Made by a program: the position numbers and the translations under genes. A stretch of 64,000 nt of DNA, taken from the NCBI GenBank assembly GCA_023055425.1, contig JALGPY010000006.1, positions 74,184,127 through 74,248,126 of the forward strand, given 5' to 3'. The first letter of the stretch is position 1. Each line of letters starts with the position of its first letter. Under the pieces are notes generated by a model. It did no database searches, was not told where the DNA came from, and saw only the letters and a program-made list of their open reading frames with translations. This stretch comes from Linanthus parryae (Eukaryota; Streptophyta; Magnoliopsida; Ericales; Polemoniaceae). Shown one piece after another: positions 23,686 to 35,200 of this stretch.

Positions 23686-25100
23686 TGTTGGGTTTTGATC
23701 ATGGATACGCAGCGGAGTAAACAATTATTTATCCGATCAAGACCTTCTAAGGATCACAGGAAGAGAATTCATAATGATTGTAAAGGATTCATAATAAGGA
23801 CCTTGTGGGTCTATTGTGATGACTTCAAAACACAAATATTATTGTGTATCTACGGTTGATCCACGCCTAGGATTGAGATCTAGATCCTCCAAGTCCTTTG
23901 TTCTAGCTTGGAACGGTGGAAGAGGAATAAAAAAATCACTCAACAGAGACCAAGAGGAGGGTTCGGCCTCCTCTCTTGGCCGACGGGTAGAGGGGGCGGA
24001 CAAGGGGGTCGGGCGGCTCCTTTGTCTTGCTCTCTCTCCTTGCTTCTCTCCTACTCAAGCAATGTTATGAACATTATTATGTAGGAAGGAAGCTAGGAGC
24101 ATCATTTATATAGTCCAACAACTCCTTGGTACTACATAAAGGCCCTCTCCTAATCCTACTCAAGTTCGGATTAGTCCAACTTGCATATTAGTCCTACTAA
24201 GTTAGAAAGTTGTTGCGTTTTGATCCTTCTAATTAATTAATCTTATAAATTAATTCCCAAGTCTAGTTCAATTCTTATGGTGTGTGACCCCATAGGTTTC
24301 TACATAGTTGCTAGTAACTATTTACTAACATGGAGCGGTGTCTTGCAACACATCCATTGCGCCCAACTAATAGCAATAGTCATCCGACAAACCTTGTGAA
24401 AGTATTGTCTCATTCCTTTGTCTCTATATCCGTATTGGAAACGAGACATACAAGTCACACTCGTATATCCAATCCATAGTTCCTCGACCCTGGGAATAGT
24501 CTTATTCGTGCAAATAACATCAATATCCTATATTGATTTATTTGAGTCTGACCAGACATTCTATAAGCACTATCCCTCGAGTGGCTGCGGATATTTTCTC
24601 CCGTTATGTGGGAGGGACAAATTCTATCCACATCACTACAATTTTTAAGCTTGCTTTATATTGTGTTCGATACGCGCCTTTATGACTATTCAGTCACCGT
24701 GTAGCGTTTGACGCTACCAAAAACACAACATTCCACAACTAGATGAACTAGTGACTTCAATTCTAAGGATGACAATACCGTTATCACCGCGAGAAGCACT
24801 TGTGACTTTAACATAACATGTATGTAGCCTTCTCGGAAACGGGTCAATCTAGTATGCCATTACACTAATGCATACCCGTGTGTTGAATCGTGATATCACC
24901 ATATCAATCCAACCCCGTACTAGTCTATAGATGATTGTCCTCTTAATCAGTATAGTGGACTAGGGATATTTAAGCTAAACAACACAATTGTGAATCTAAG
25001 GACTTCATTATATTAAATATCTCCATAATAATACAATGAATATTCTAGCCAATTATTGTTCATACTAAACTAGATTGCTTCTAGGGAATCTATTCCAACA
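23686..25100 (-). repeat. 5' LTR of B
   Basis: This is 1415 bp. The plus strand begins TGTTGGGTTTTGATC and ends CTATTCCAACA. It includes the TCTTGGCCGACGGGTAGAGG segment near 23970 that reappears, reverse-complemented, in the truncated LTR at 44935-44960. That pairing identifies the latter as the B 3' LTR. The first flanking bases at 25101 are D gag. Confidence 0.92.
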
Positions 25101-25462
25101 TTAGATACTTCATACTTCTCATGCCTTGCATTCTCTTGGAATTGATGTCTCAGGCGTACAATCATATCGTACGCCTACATGTTCTCATGTTGCTTCAGAA
25201 GCTCAGAATTCATGGAACAAATCATGAGGCAAGTGACATCATTAGAATCATCCAAATGTTTCCTGATGCGCCATGATCGCGGCAAGCACAACATCTTCTC
25301 CTAATGGGGCTAGAATAGGATTGTCTATGACGTACGGTTTCTTTTCTTACTTGAGAAAGTTTCTCAATTTTCTGTACCAGCCAAGAAAATTTATTCAGAT
25401 AGCTTTTCCTTCTCGAGGACAGACCTTAGGGATGAAGTCGATGCTTGTCTATTGTTTGCCAT
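25101..25462 (-). pseudogene. Copia gag N-terminal fragment (element D)
   Basis: It starts at the CAT at 25460-25462 and runs, frameshifted, to 25101, where B inserted. Readable pieces match the LRSVLEKEKLS...WYRKLRNFLK and the EA YDMIV HLR region of gag. The rest of gag, protease and integrase are missing from the window: the other side of B resumes in the integrase-RT linker at 44969, so a deletion followed. Confidence 0.75.
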
Positions 25463-27264
25463 TAGGATTTTACAAGATGAGAAATATGAAATTTTTAGTA
25501 TTTTGAACAATTAACTATATTCTATAATGGCTAAATTATTAAATATAGCTTCCACTATTTTTCTCGGATTAATAGCCCTCACCATTAATGCGGAAAATAT
25601 CATATATTCTCTAGTGGGTCCAAGATCATATTTCACTTCTTCTTGAGCTTTCTTTGTCAAGTCACCCAAGAATTAGTTATGTAGGTAGGAACCCCTTCCA
25701 ATTGCATCCCATGAAATGCTTGGTTCAATTAGGTGAATAATCCCTTATTCTTTATCTATTCCAAACTCCTAATTGCATTGCCTCTAAGTTTATCAATCCA
25801 ATTGAACTCACCTAGTTTCGTCCAACCTCTTAATTTAACAATCACACATTACTTGCTTGTGAAGGGTGTTTAAGTAAGAGAAGGCAAAACACAATATATC
25901 GTCTGCAGGATTTAATTTTCATTACTTAACTGTTTGGTTGATCCAATAAATATGATCTACTTATTTGGATTGGACAATCCACAATAAAAGATCATACTTG
26001 TTTATTATTATATTGTTACGTATTGCATGCATTACCCATACACCAAAATAAATAACAAGACATAAAAAATAAACATCCACAAAAGAAAATAAACGTGGTA
26101 TGGATATGGACCCTAAGACCAAGATGTTACCAAGCCAATGATAATATCAATAAGCCCTAAAGTGACAAGCTCATCTCCATGTGCTTCCACCATGGCCGCG
26201 AGTCCTAGGTGTGCGATTCCTCCATTGTCTTTGTGGTTTCTTGATTCTTTGGTCTTATTCTCCACGTCTTGGATATAATCTAACTATCTAATACTACCTC
26301 GGTTTCTTATCTTTCAATGGGGGTGGACTTTTTTACCCGTAACTGGGTCACTTTGACTCGGTGATTTGGATAGCTAAACCATGTAATTTTTTGCTAATTT
26401 TTCATAGTATTGTAGAGTAAAATTTACTCTACAAGATCATGTTAAGATTGCCAAATTATTGTATCATTTTACTAATCGAATCACCGGGTCAAAGTGACCC
26501 AGTGAATAGTGTCAAGAAGTAAAGAAAGTTGAAAGTGAAGAAACAGAGGTAGTACTATCTAGCATCTTACTAAGTTGAGATACCTCACAAGAGAGGAAGA
26601 AGACGACACACATGCCGTAAAACCAATTAATTACATTAATTACAATAAACCAAACCAAACCACAAACCACAAAATAAACATCCACAACCTAGGCCATATC
26701 CATCCACCATGCAACAAAGAACATAATACAGTTAAAAATCCAATTTTAACGCGCTTGGTAAATTTTAAGTTGAACTTGGATTTTTTGGGATCAAAACAGT
26801 CCAAAGAGCCCACCAAGAAGTTGGCCGAACCACACAAGGACCGCCCAAGCTTCCTAGGCGGTCGGCCCAAGCCCGCCCGATCAAACAGGCGGCTAGGCCG
26901 AGCCACCTAGGGCCGACAATAGTGCCTTGGCGCGCAAGGAAGGGGGCGGTCAAACCCTTGGCCGCCCCTTATGGATTTGTTTTCAAAAACTTCTCCTTCC
27001 TTGTGTGCTTGTTTCCAGTTGATGAAAAAAACCCCCTTTTCCCATATTGTGCTCAAAACCTTGCTTTTCAAAATGCAAAATCTCACCTCATATGTGAACG
27101 AAATTTGCTAGCTTTATAAGATATGTAAAATTGGCTCAATCTCTATTGAATCATATTCAAATTGCACCATATGCTTAATATCAGTTTTTTGCGAAAAGTA
27201 ACGATTCTTGTGTAAAACTGAAAAACAGTAACACACAATATTATGTTATGCGCTACGACATGTG
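25463..27264 (-). other. Untranslated leader of D (contains a MITE)
   Basis: This leader is homologous to the others but about 0.2 kb longer, mainly because of a MITE at 26294-26552. The GC-rich block lies near 26800-26960. No coding sequence is supported. Confidence 0.75.
26294..26552. mobile_element. Stowaway-like MITE in the D leader
   Basis: This 259-bp element has terminal inverted repeats: CTACCTCGGTTTCTTATC at the left, and CTACCTCTGTTTCTTCAC as the complement of the right end. It is flanked by TA on both sides (26292-26293 and 26553-26554). The interior is nearly palindromic: GGGTCACTTTGACTCGGTGA near 26343 pairs with TCACCGGGTCAAAGTGACCC near 26490. The other CopA leaders show the empty site, for example ATACTAGCTAGCAT near 50783. 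It has no coding capacity; it would be moved by a mariner-type transposase. Confidence 0.9.
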
Positions 27265-27276
27265 GCTCTGATATCA
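27265..27276 (-). promoter_or_regulatory. Primer-binding site, D
   Basis: The plus strand GCTCTGATATCA is one change from GCTCTGATACCA. It lies one base from the LTR end. Confidence 0.87.
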
Positions 27277-27277
27277 C

Positions 27278-28673
27278 TGTAGGGTTTTGATGCAAGTTAC
27301 ACAGCGGAATAAAAAAAATTTATCCTGCTCAAATCCGTACAAGGATCACAAGCAAGAAATCATAACGTGATGAAGGTAGAGAATCATGTACCTTAATTTG
27401 TGTGATCACTATGAATAATTGTGTCTTTGTCTCTTCGAGTATCCACACCTTGGATAAATGACTGAAACACTTATCCTCGTGTAGTGCCAGCAACGAAAGA
27501 AGGAGGCAATAAATCATGCAAAACGGAGCAAGTCGCGCCCAGGGAGGCCTACGGCAAGAGGGGCGGACGGGACTGCGAAGCTCGACCTCTTGGTCTTGTC
27601 TCTCTCCTTGCTTTGTTATGTTCTCTCAATAATGACTCTTGTTGAGAAAATAACAAGCTCAGTTCCTTTATATAGTTAATAACTCCTTATTAACTACATA
27701 ATTGCTCCACTACTAATCATGTCCATACACGAATTAGTCCACCTTGTAAATTAGTCCTACTAACTTTGTTTGTGGTTACGTTTAGATCCTCTTGATTAAT
27801 TATTCCCACTAATTAATGCCCATATATAGTTTAATCCATACAGTGTGTGATCCCATAGGTTTCTGCATAGTTGGTAGTAACTATTACTAACATCGAGCGG
27901 TGTCTAGAAACACATCTATGTCACGCAAGTAATATAAATTGTCAGTGATCCGAAAAACCTGTGCCCAATGTTACCGCATTTTTTTATCCCTTTGTCTCCA
28001 TATCTGGATTGGACACGAGATATAGTAGTCGCACTCGTATATCTAATCTATAGTTTCTCGATCCTGGGAACATGCTTATCCGAGCAGATAACATCAATAT
28101 CTCCATATTGATTAATCTGAGTCTGATCAGACATTCTATAAGAACCATCCCTCGAGTGCCCATGGATATTTGCTCCCTTTATGTGGGAGGGATAAAATAC
28201 TCTCTACATCACTACCATCTCTAAGCTTTCTTTCTATCATGCCCGATAGGCATCTTTATACTTACCAAGTCACGGTGTAACGTTTGATAATAACAAAGCA
28301 TGATATTTCACAATTAGAGTATCTAATGACTCCAAGTCTATGGATTACAATACCATTAGCACTACGAGAAGCACTTGTGACTTTGACATAATCTAATGTA
28401 GCCTTCTCATCGTGGGTTAATCCAGTAAGCCATTACTCCTAATGCATACCCACGCGTTAGACTTGATATCTCCATATCAATCTACCCACATACAAGTCTA
28501 TAGTGATTGGCCCGTTAATTAATATAATGGAATAGGTATATTTAAGATAAGCAACACACATTGCAATCTAAGGATTTCTTTATAATAAATATCACCATAA
28601 ATAATAAATTATTATTCTAGCCAGACAATTTTCATAATAAATATAGATTGCCTCTAGGGCACCTATTCCAATA
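27278..28673 (-). repeat. 5' LTR of D
   Basis: This is 1396 bp. The plus strand begins TGTAGGGTTTTGATGC and ends CTATTCCAATA (CA mutated to TA). AACAA at 28674-28678, directly outside, is the target duplication within E. Its mate is the LTR at 55911-57216. Confidence 0.9.
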
Positions 28674-29856
28674 AACAATGCTTTCCTCCATGGCGTTCTA
28701 AGAGAAACCATTTACATGAGCCTACCCCAAGGCTGCAAAAACCGAAAATTCCCTCATCATGTATGTAAATTAAACAAGTCCACATATGGGTTAAAACAAG
28801 CCCTTAAGGCTTGGTTTGAATGTTTTACTTCATATTTATTTACTCTTGGTTTTATTTCCTCATACGCCGACTCATATTTATTTCTTCGTCACTCCAATGG
28901 TAAAATTACCATTTTACTTCTCTACGTCGATGGAATTATTTTGATATGGAGTGACAAAAATTTCATTTCTCATCTCGTTAATAAGTTAAATACGGAATTC
29001 TCCGTGACTAACCCGGGACTGCTAACTTACTTCTTAGGACTTGAAATTAAAAGGACTGATAGGGGTATCTACATTCATCAAGGAAAATAAATTTATGGTC
29101 TTTTCTCACGTTTTAACATGTATAATTGCAAGTCTTCCTCTACTCCTTTGTCTGCAGGTACCCAGTTTCACGCACAAGACAGTCCTCCACTACAGGATGC
29201 TACTCCTTACCGTCAACTGCTTAACGCCCTTCAGTATCTTACATTCAGTCGACCATATATTTCTATCTCTGTTAATCGCTTGTGTCAATTCATGCACACA
29301 CCCACTGAAATTATCTTATTAGAGCCAAACATATTATTCATTATTTACAAGGTTCCAAAACGCACAGTGTGTTTTACCAAAAAGGCATTATGCATATTAG
29401 TGCTTTTAGTGATGCCGATTGGGTTGGTAACCCCACCGACCGTCGTAGTACCTCAGGATTTGTTGTGTTTCTTGGACCCAATCCTATACATTGGGGAGCC
29501 AAGAAACAACCAGTTGTCGCTCGGTCCTCCACAAACGCTGAGTATTGAGCACTCGCCTCTACTGCTGCAGAACTAGCATGGCTCAAAATTTTACTCCGCG
29601 ACCTAAATATTTATATTTCACAAAACCCCACACTTTGGTGCGGGAATCTCTCCGCTATTTCCATTACTGCAAATCCTATCCTTCACGCACACACGAAACA
29701 CATTGAAATAAACTATCACTACATTCGTGAAAAGGTGCTCACTCGTGATCTAACTATTTCTTTTGTCAACAACTAGGACCAGATTGCCGACATTTTCATT
29801 ATCAACACCTCAATTCCAAGGTCTCAAACACAAAATCATGGTGCAAGCCACGCCAT
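28674..29856 (+). pseudogene. Copia reverse transcriptase C-terminal part and RNase H (element E)
   Basis: It starts AACAATGCTTTCCTCCATGG (NNAFLHG). RT motifs follow: HHVCKLNKSTYGLKQALKAWF, the catalytic box as YVDG at 28923-28934 (second Asp lost, so inactive), and FLGLEIKRTDRGIYIHQGK. After a frameshift near 29090 come fragments such as STPLSAGTQF and an RNase H region with STAAELAWLKILLRDL, TKHIEINYHYIREKV and QIADIF. Frameshifts near 29090, 29310 and 29540 make it a pseudogene. Confidence 0.85.
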
Positions 29857-29860
29857 CAGT

Positions 29861-30245
29861 TTGAGGGGAGTATTAGACAATCAAGATCCAGCCCAACTAT
29901 GAAGTCTAAGTAGTGGTCCAACTCAATACTAGCCTAAGACCAAGGTCCATCTCAGCTCTGGCCCAAGGACCAATCTGTAAGAAGACCAAAACTAATTGTT
30001 ACATACTGAAGCTCTGCTGACTAGGAGGACCGCTATGCAATAAAATGTCAACCGTTGGATCGTCGTTGACTAATCTAACAGCTCCTTCCTTAAGTGATTT
30101 TTTGTATTTATCACCATTGTAATTACCGTCTCCATTATCGAAGATTAACAGTTCATATTCTTCCTCGTATTCCTATGTTCTTTAATCTTCTCCTTCGTTC
30201 TATGTGATTGATGATTTATTTCGAAACCTTACATGGTTTCTTTCA
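29861..30245 (+). repeat. Polypurine tract and 3' LTR of E
   Basis: TTTGAGGGGAGTA at 29861-29873 is the purine tract. The LTR follows, starting TATTAGACAATC at 29872 (TG mutated to TA). It is short, about 360-375 bp, with its end at CTTACA (30233) or TTTCA (30245); I cannot decide between them without the 5' LTR, which lies outside the window. Confidence 0.65.
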
Positions 30246-30700
30246 GTTGGTATGGACTTATTTGGTAAATTTAGGTGTTGCTTTGGAAGCATGAGGTTGT
30301 TGGATCTAATTTAGTTGTCGCCTATGTGTTTGAATCTTATTTGCTTTGTACTTTGTAATTATATGAAACTATATGCCATGTAAGAGAATGGAGTATATCG
30401 AGTCCTACGGCTTTCTTGTTTTGTGATTTATAAGGTGTTTGGATTAGTTAGGACCGCACGAGGTGAGAACTTAGGAGAGGCTAAATGGTTTGTATTTAGT
30501 GGAGACCCACACATCCACTCCTAGATATGGATTCCTTTGATTGCTATTTTCTTTCATCACATGGAAGATAACTTGTTTGGCCCTTATATTTGATGAACTG
30601 AATTGTGATTACATTTTTCTGTAATAGGGGAATTACTTAATTGGTTTTAATGCGTCTATATTTCATTCAAGCTGTGTTTCTCTTATTTTGTCATTCTATT
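30246..30700. other. Non-coding stretch between E and GY0 gag
   Basis: This 450-bp stretch has no open frame with a recognisable domain. It lies just before a gypsy gag in the same orientation and may be the GY0 leader. No PBS or LTR was recognised. Confidence 0.4.
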
Positions 30701-32137
30701 ACATGGTAGAACAAATGAATGACGAATAGAAAATAGTGTAGGTTTGTCCAATAGACCATATTGTTGCTACACTAGTAGATACTGTCAAGAAAAAATGATC
30801 GCCGATGCAGCTGCCGCTAGAGCCGCTCAACTTGAGCAATTGGTCATAAACATGAGTGAAATGATCCAAAGTGGGGCGAACAACCACAATCGTGAACCCG
30901 ATTGAGCTAAGAAAATCTCGCATATAAAACCCGACTTCTACTATAGAAAGGAAGACCGTACTCTTTTAGAAGATTGGATTCGTGACTTTGAGAAAATCCT
31001 GGACACTGTAGGTTCTCCACCAAACCTAAGGGTAACATGGGCGGTGTACTACTTCAAAGGAGAGGTCGATAATTGGTGGTCAGCTAGTAAGGAAGCCTTC
31101 TTATCTCAAGAGAGCTTTATTTGGAATTCCCTTAAGCAAGCCTTAAGAGCCCGATTTTACCCTGAACATGTCAAGTCCCAGAAGTATGACGAGTTCATAG
31201 CCCTGAAGCAAAATAATGGGTCAGTGGCTGAGTACTACAGTAAGTTTATGGAGTTAGCCCGCTCTGCCGAGGACCTAGTCCCAATGAAGTTAGGAAGATT
31301 ACCCGATTCATTGATGGATTTAAATATAGCATTCAGAAAACCCTAGTTGCCATGACCTATACCACAAACCACGAGGCATATGGCAAGGCAGCAAATATGT
31401 GGAGGGTTCAGGAATTGCAAGATACCCAGTACGAAAAAAGGAAGACTGAAACCCAAGATATGTTCGAGACAACTATGTGGTAATCCAGAGTCAGGGAAAT
31501 AATAATAAGTTTAGGCAAACATTACCATGGGAAACTAGAGTTAGGACAAGGGAATCTTGAGAAATATAACCATAAGAATAGAGAACCCGAGCACCATTAC
31601 TAATGTAGGAAGTGCTACCAAGACCATCCAGGATTTCATTGTAATTTGGCAATCTTTTTTTGTTTTTGAGAAACAATGTGGCAATCTTAATCTGCAATGG
31701 TGTCGGATACGAGACCACCGAGCTTTTGAATGTAGAAGTGGAGGAGGAAATTACCAGAAACCTAACCATAACCAATACAGTCCCAGCAAGCCAGTATGGA
31801 AACAACTTCAGGACCAAGAACGAGAATGGCAACCAATACCATGGCAACGATCAGTAGGAGAACAACTATCGTATAAACTCCAACAACAATGTGCCCAATG
31901 GGAATGAAAACAAGAACGGAGGTCGGAATAGGAAAGAAACATGAAATGGGGTACCAATGCTCAAGGAGTTAATAATCAAAGGAACGGAGGACAAATCTTT
32001 GTTATGAATCAAGCACAAGCGAATGCCTCGACAAATGTGGTGAATGGTATATACCTCGTCCATAGTAATTATGACTTCATTTTATTTGATTTCGCACCTT
32101 CATTCCTTAAATTTGTCATATTTGACTATAAAAAATA
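30701..32137 (+). pseudogene. Ty3/gypsy gag and start of protease (GY0)
   Basis: The gag capsid domain is readable at 30950-31346: LLEDWIRDFEKIL, then YYFKGEVDNWW and RARFYPEHVKSQKYDEF, and EYYSKFMELAR. A zinc knuckle of the CX2CX3HX4C type (CRKCYQDHPGFHC) lies near 31598, followed by a broken second knuckle ending HRAFEC near 31720. A protease start at about 32037-32080 reads VNGIYLVHSNYDFILFDFAP; the DSGA active site has become DFAP. Stops and frameshifts are many. The knuckle pair suggests a chromovirus-like gag. RT and integrase are absent. Confidence 0.85.
31647..31688. repeat. 22-bp insertion flanked by a 10-bp duplication
   Basis: TGGCAATCTT occurs at 31647-31656 and again at 31679-31688. 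The 22 bases between are T-rich at the left, and on the minus strand read ...GAGAAAC-type complement followed by an A-rich tail (GTTTCTCAAAAACAAAA). This resembles a very short poly-A-ended retroposon with a target duplication, or a small duplication with filler. It splits the two gag zinc knuckles of GY0. Confidence 0.5.
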
Positions 32138-32294
32138 GTACTTTAACCAATAAACCCAGATGCTCCATCAAATACTCCATTGAGTTCCAGGGACGTAACT
32201 CTTCTAAGGAGGGAAGAATGCGAAAACCAGTCGTTTTATTTCTCTTTGAAGCATTTAGGCATTGTGCTTGGCATACATACATTTGTTTGTCATA
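32138..32294 (+). mobile_element. GY0 3' end with polypurine tract
   Basis: TTGAGTTCCAGGGACG followed by TAAGGAGGGAAGAA (PPT at about 32205-32217) is the usual 3' untranslated end of a gypsy element. A few dozen bases of presumed LTR follow before GY interrupts at 32294. Protease jumps directly to this end, so nearly all of pol is deleted. Confidence 0.6.
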
Positions 32295-32299
32295 TTACG
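32295..32299. repeat. Target-site duplication of GY, right copy (TTACG)
   Basis: On the plus strand TTACG directly precedes the GY LTR end TGAAACAACATGGG. It is the reverse complement of CGTAA at 3752-3756, as expected if the segment between was inverted after GY inserted. Confidence 0.75.
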
Positions 32300-35200
32300 T
32301 GAAACAACATGGGATCTCGGCTCAGGGTCAAAGAGACAATCGATAACCAAAAGTACAAATATAGTTACGAATATTACATTTTAGCCAATAAATACAACAA
32401 TATTTGAGAAGAACAGTTTACAAGATCAATATGTTTAAAATAAGCTATGTGATCTAATCTAAGCTAACGTCCTCGTCTCGATTCGCGTTTCCATCCAGAA
32501 AAGCACTAGCATGTGGTGGTTTTGAAATAACAAATGCAGACATCACAGTTTGAAAACAATCATTAAAAATTGAGTAAATACACACAACGAAATGTAAAGC
32601 ATTGAGTGACACATAAGCACAAGTTGAAATAAATTAAGATATTTGAAACATAAATAAGTAGAAGAGTTAAGAATTTATGAACAACTATACGTAATCGCAT
32701 AGCAAGAACTTTTCAACTATAAAGCATGAATAAAACATGAGTATTAAAGGATTTATCAAACTTTCAATTCATTTCATTTGGGTAGGGCATATCCAGAGCC
32801 ACAAAAAACGTCGATAGAGTAGTGAACATTCTTTCAACTTCAATTAACTGTTAAGTTCAACTGAGGCAAGTCTAGAGCCACCAGCAGGATCGATGTAGAC
32901 AGAGGGATCAGAAAGTAATCATAAAGGGTTCCTTTTAGGGTATATTAAACCCAATTTCACCCGAGCGTTAATGGAGCCCATACGTCAATCCCCTCTCGCA
33001 ATTCATAGCTAAAAGGCCTTAAGTGTCGACAACCCTATACCGTAGTGACCCTAACAAGTATAAGTAGCACTCTATAGCTCTACGGACCCCTTGGCCACAA
33101 TACCTTAGTAAATTTTGGCTTTTCGGAGGCGGATTTTTGAACATTAAAGTTCTATCCTATAATACGAAGTATTGCTTCAATGGCCATAGCCATAAGTAAA
33201 AGGAGGATCGCTTGGCGCCTCAGACCGGAGCCGTAAATAAACACAACTATGTACATCATCCTAAATCTATTAGAAGTGTCCTATATATTCTCTTTATCGT
33301 ACTCAAACTCCACAAGTAATTTCCAATAGTTCTCAAAGGATATCATTAAAATATTCCAAACAACTTTCGAGTAGAAAACATGCATCTCATACTTTTCCAA
33401 ATAACAAAACATTCATTTGAAACTTCACACATACGCACATTTTATTAAGTAAAGGAGGAACATATGTACTTACCACCGAGATGCAACAAAAATCAAGAAA
33501 CTAATCCTAGCACTCCAACAACAACCGCTGTTTCATACGAGTCCGATGTCTACAATCACATGTATAACGAACTCGTTACAACCAATTACACATGTAATAA
33601 AAATGCAACTCTACATACCACATAGTTATATATGTCTCAAATGCACATATAATGATGTTCACTTATCAAAATAAATCCAAAAAACACTTAAAATTTCAAA
33701 AATTCAAGTTTTCTAAATACTGTGAATTTACAATCTTGGCAGAATTGTAGCTCTGACTTTACAGACATATTTACCATATCAAAACATAAATAAAAATCAT
33801 AAAAATAATTTATGGTCAACCTACATGTGTCTACTTCCTGAAGAAACAGTTAACTAATGCATAGCTATTATAAAAATCATGTTAAGAAATAAAAAAACAA
33901 TGCTGTGCAGAGACAAGTTTGGCAGCAAGTTTCAACTTTGAAGGAAAATTACTACTACTTGGACAATAGGAAAAATGTCTATCTTCTCCAGAATGAATCT
34001 CTATGTGTCTAGTTTTGACACAAGAAAGATGAGGTGCCAAAACTTTCTAATAATGGGGTTTTTGAATAAAAATTCCAAGAATGGTCCAGAAACGGAGTTT
34101 CATAAAACATGCAAGTACCATATCTTCTTAACTAAAAATGCTATTGAAAGACAGTAATGTAGGAATAACTATAGGATCAATACTCTAGAAAGGGGGGGGG
34201 GTTGAATAGAGTATGACGACTTTTGTAGCTTTTGCTGAAAGAGTGGTTTCAAAGATGCTAATGAAGTGCCGCAAGTATTCAAGGCCTTGAAATGAGTTTC
34301 AAGTCCTAAGAATTAAAACAGAGAATAAAAAGAGAGTTGATAGTTTTCAAGGCCTTAAATTGGGGTTCAAGCCCTTGAACAGAAACATGTTTTGTGCAGT
34401 AAACAAGCTAAGTAATGAATAGCAAATTCAATGCAAGAGACACAATGATTTATAGAGTTCAGTCCACTTGGACCTACGTCTCTACCTCAGGGACTTAATC
34501 CCTGCAGAAATTTTAACACAATTCTTATTATCAAAAGTTAATCCCTAGATCCCAAGCACAGAGAGATGCCTTACTCTGTTACAGCTTGTGGTTCTCACTA
34601 ACCTATATAGTACCTGCTCTAGCTAACTGATTAATCAAGAATTCTTTATTGTTCACCTTGAACAATAAATGAGAATAAAACCTAGAAGTATTATCTAGAT
34701 GATATACAAATAATGATCAGAAGAGAAGAACAGTGAGAGCTAAGTCTTCAGTCAAAATGCAGTGTTCTTCAGATGATTGGATTGTGTAGATCTTTTTCTT
34801 GGTTGTTTGTCAATCCTCTGTAGTGTATGAATGTCTCTGTGTGTTGCTCTCTCAAAATTCTTCAATAATTCTCTCTTTTAAGCATCCAATTTGAATTGAA
34901 GATCTTCAGGATCTTCTTAACGAACTTTCCTAAAAGATAGCTTCAAATCTTAACTCTCTTAACAGCCTCCTCCAAGGGCTAGTTGCTTAGTATCTTTAAG
35001 GATATTGTCTTTGACTTTGTTTGATACTGTGTTAGGAAGGTCCCGGTCAGATTTGAGCTAGCACATAATCAGATCAATCAACTTAGTTTCCTTTTCTACA
35101 ACATTCAAATGAGGAACTAATTCGTGACAAATAGGTAACTGTATATCCCTGCAAAAGCTTAGTCAAACAGATTGATTAATCACAGTTTAGAGTAACAGAA

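Larger units (their letters stand above)
20802..25100 (-). mobile_element. CopA copy B, 5' part (5' LTR to protease)
   Basis: B continues here on the far side of C, starting with the second ATGAT. Its full extent is 5' LTR (25100) leftward to 20802, then 12472 to 11248, then, beyond the inversion, 42457-44968 on the plus strand. Its outer 5' end CCAACA at 25100 lies inside the gag of D. The 5' LTR here and the truncated 3' LTR at 43835-44968 share private features, for example the AGGAGAGGGCC stretch, not seen in other copies. Confidence 0.9.
25101..28673 (-). mobile_element. CopA copy D, 5' part
   Basis: D has a 5' LTR, PBS, leader and the first 120 codons of gag on the minus strand, interrupted by B at 25100. 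Its 3' part (pol and 3' LTR) lies at 44969-57216 on the plus strand. The two LTRs share a private segment, GACCAAGAGGTCGAGC near 27580 (as its complement) and near 56900. Both ends of D sit inside the same codon region of E, with duplications AACAA and AAAAA. Confidence 0.88.
28674..30245 (+). mobile_element. CopE copy E, 3' part (second copia family)
   Basis: E carries reverse transcriptase from the NAFLHG motif onward, RNase H, a purine tract and a 3' LTR. It begins exactly at the D insertion site. The matching 5' part (gag to RT) is on the minus strand at 57217-60316. On protein motifs this family differs from both CopA and SIRE. Confidence 0.88.
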
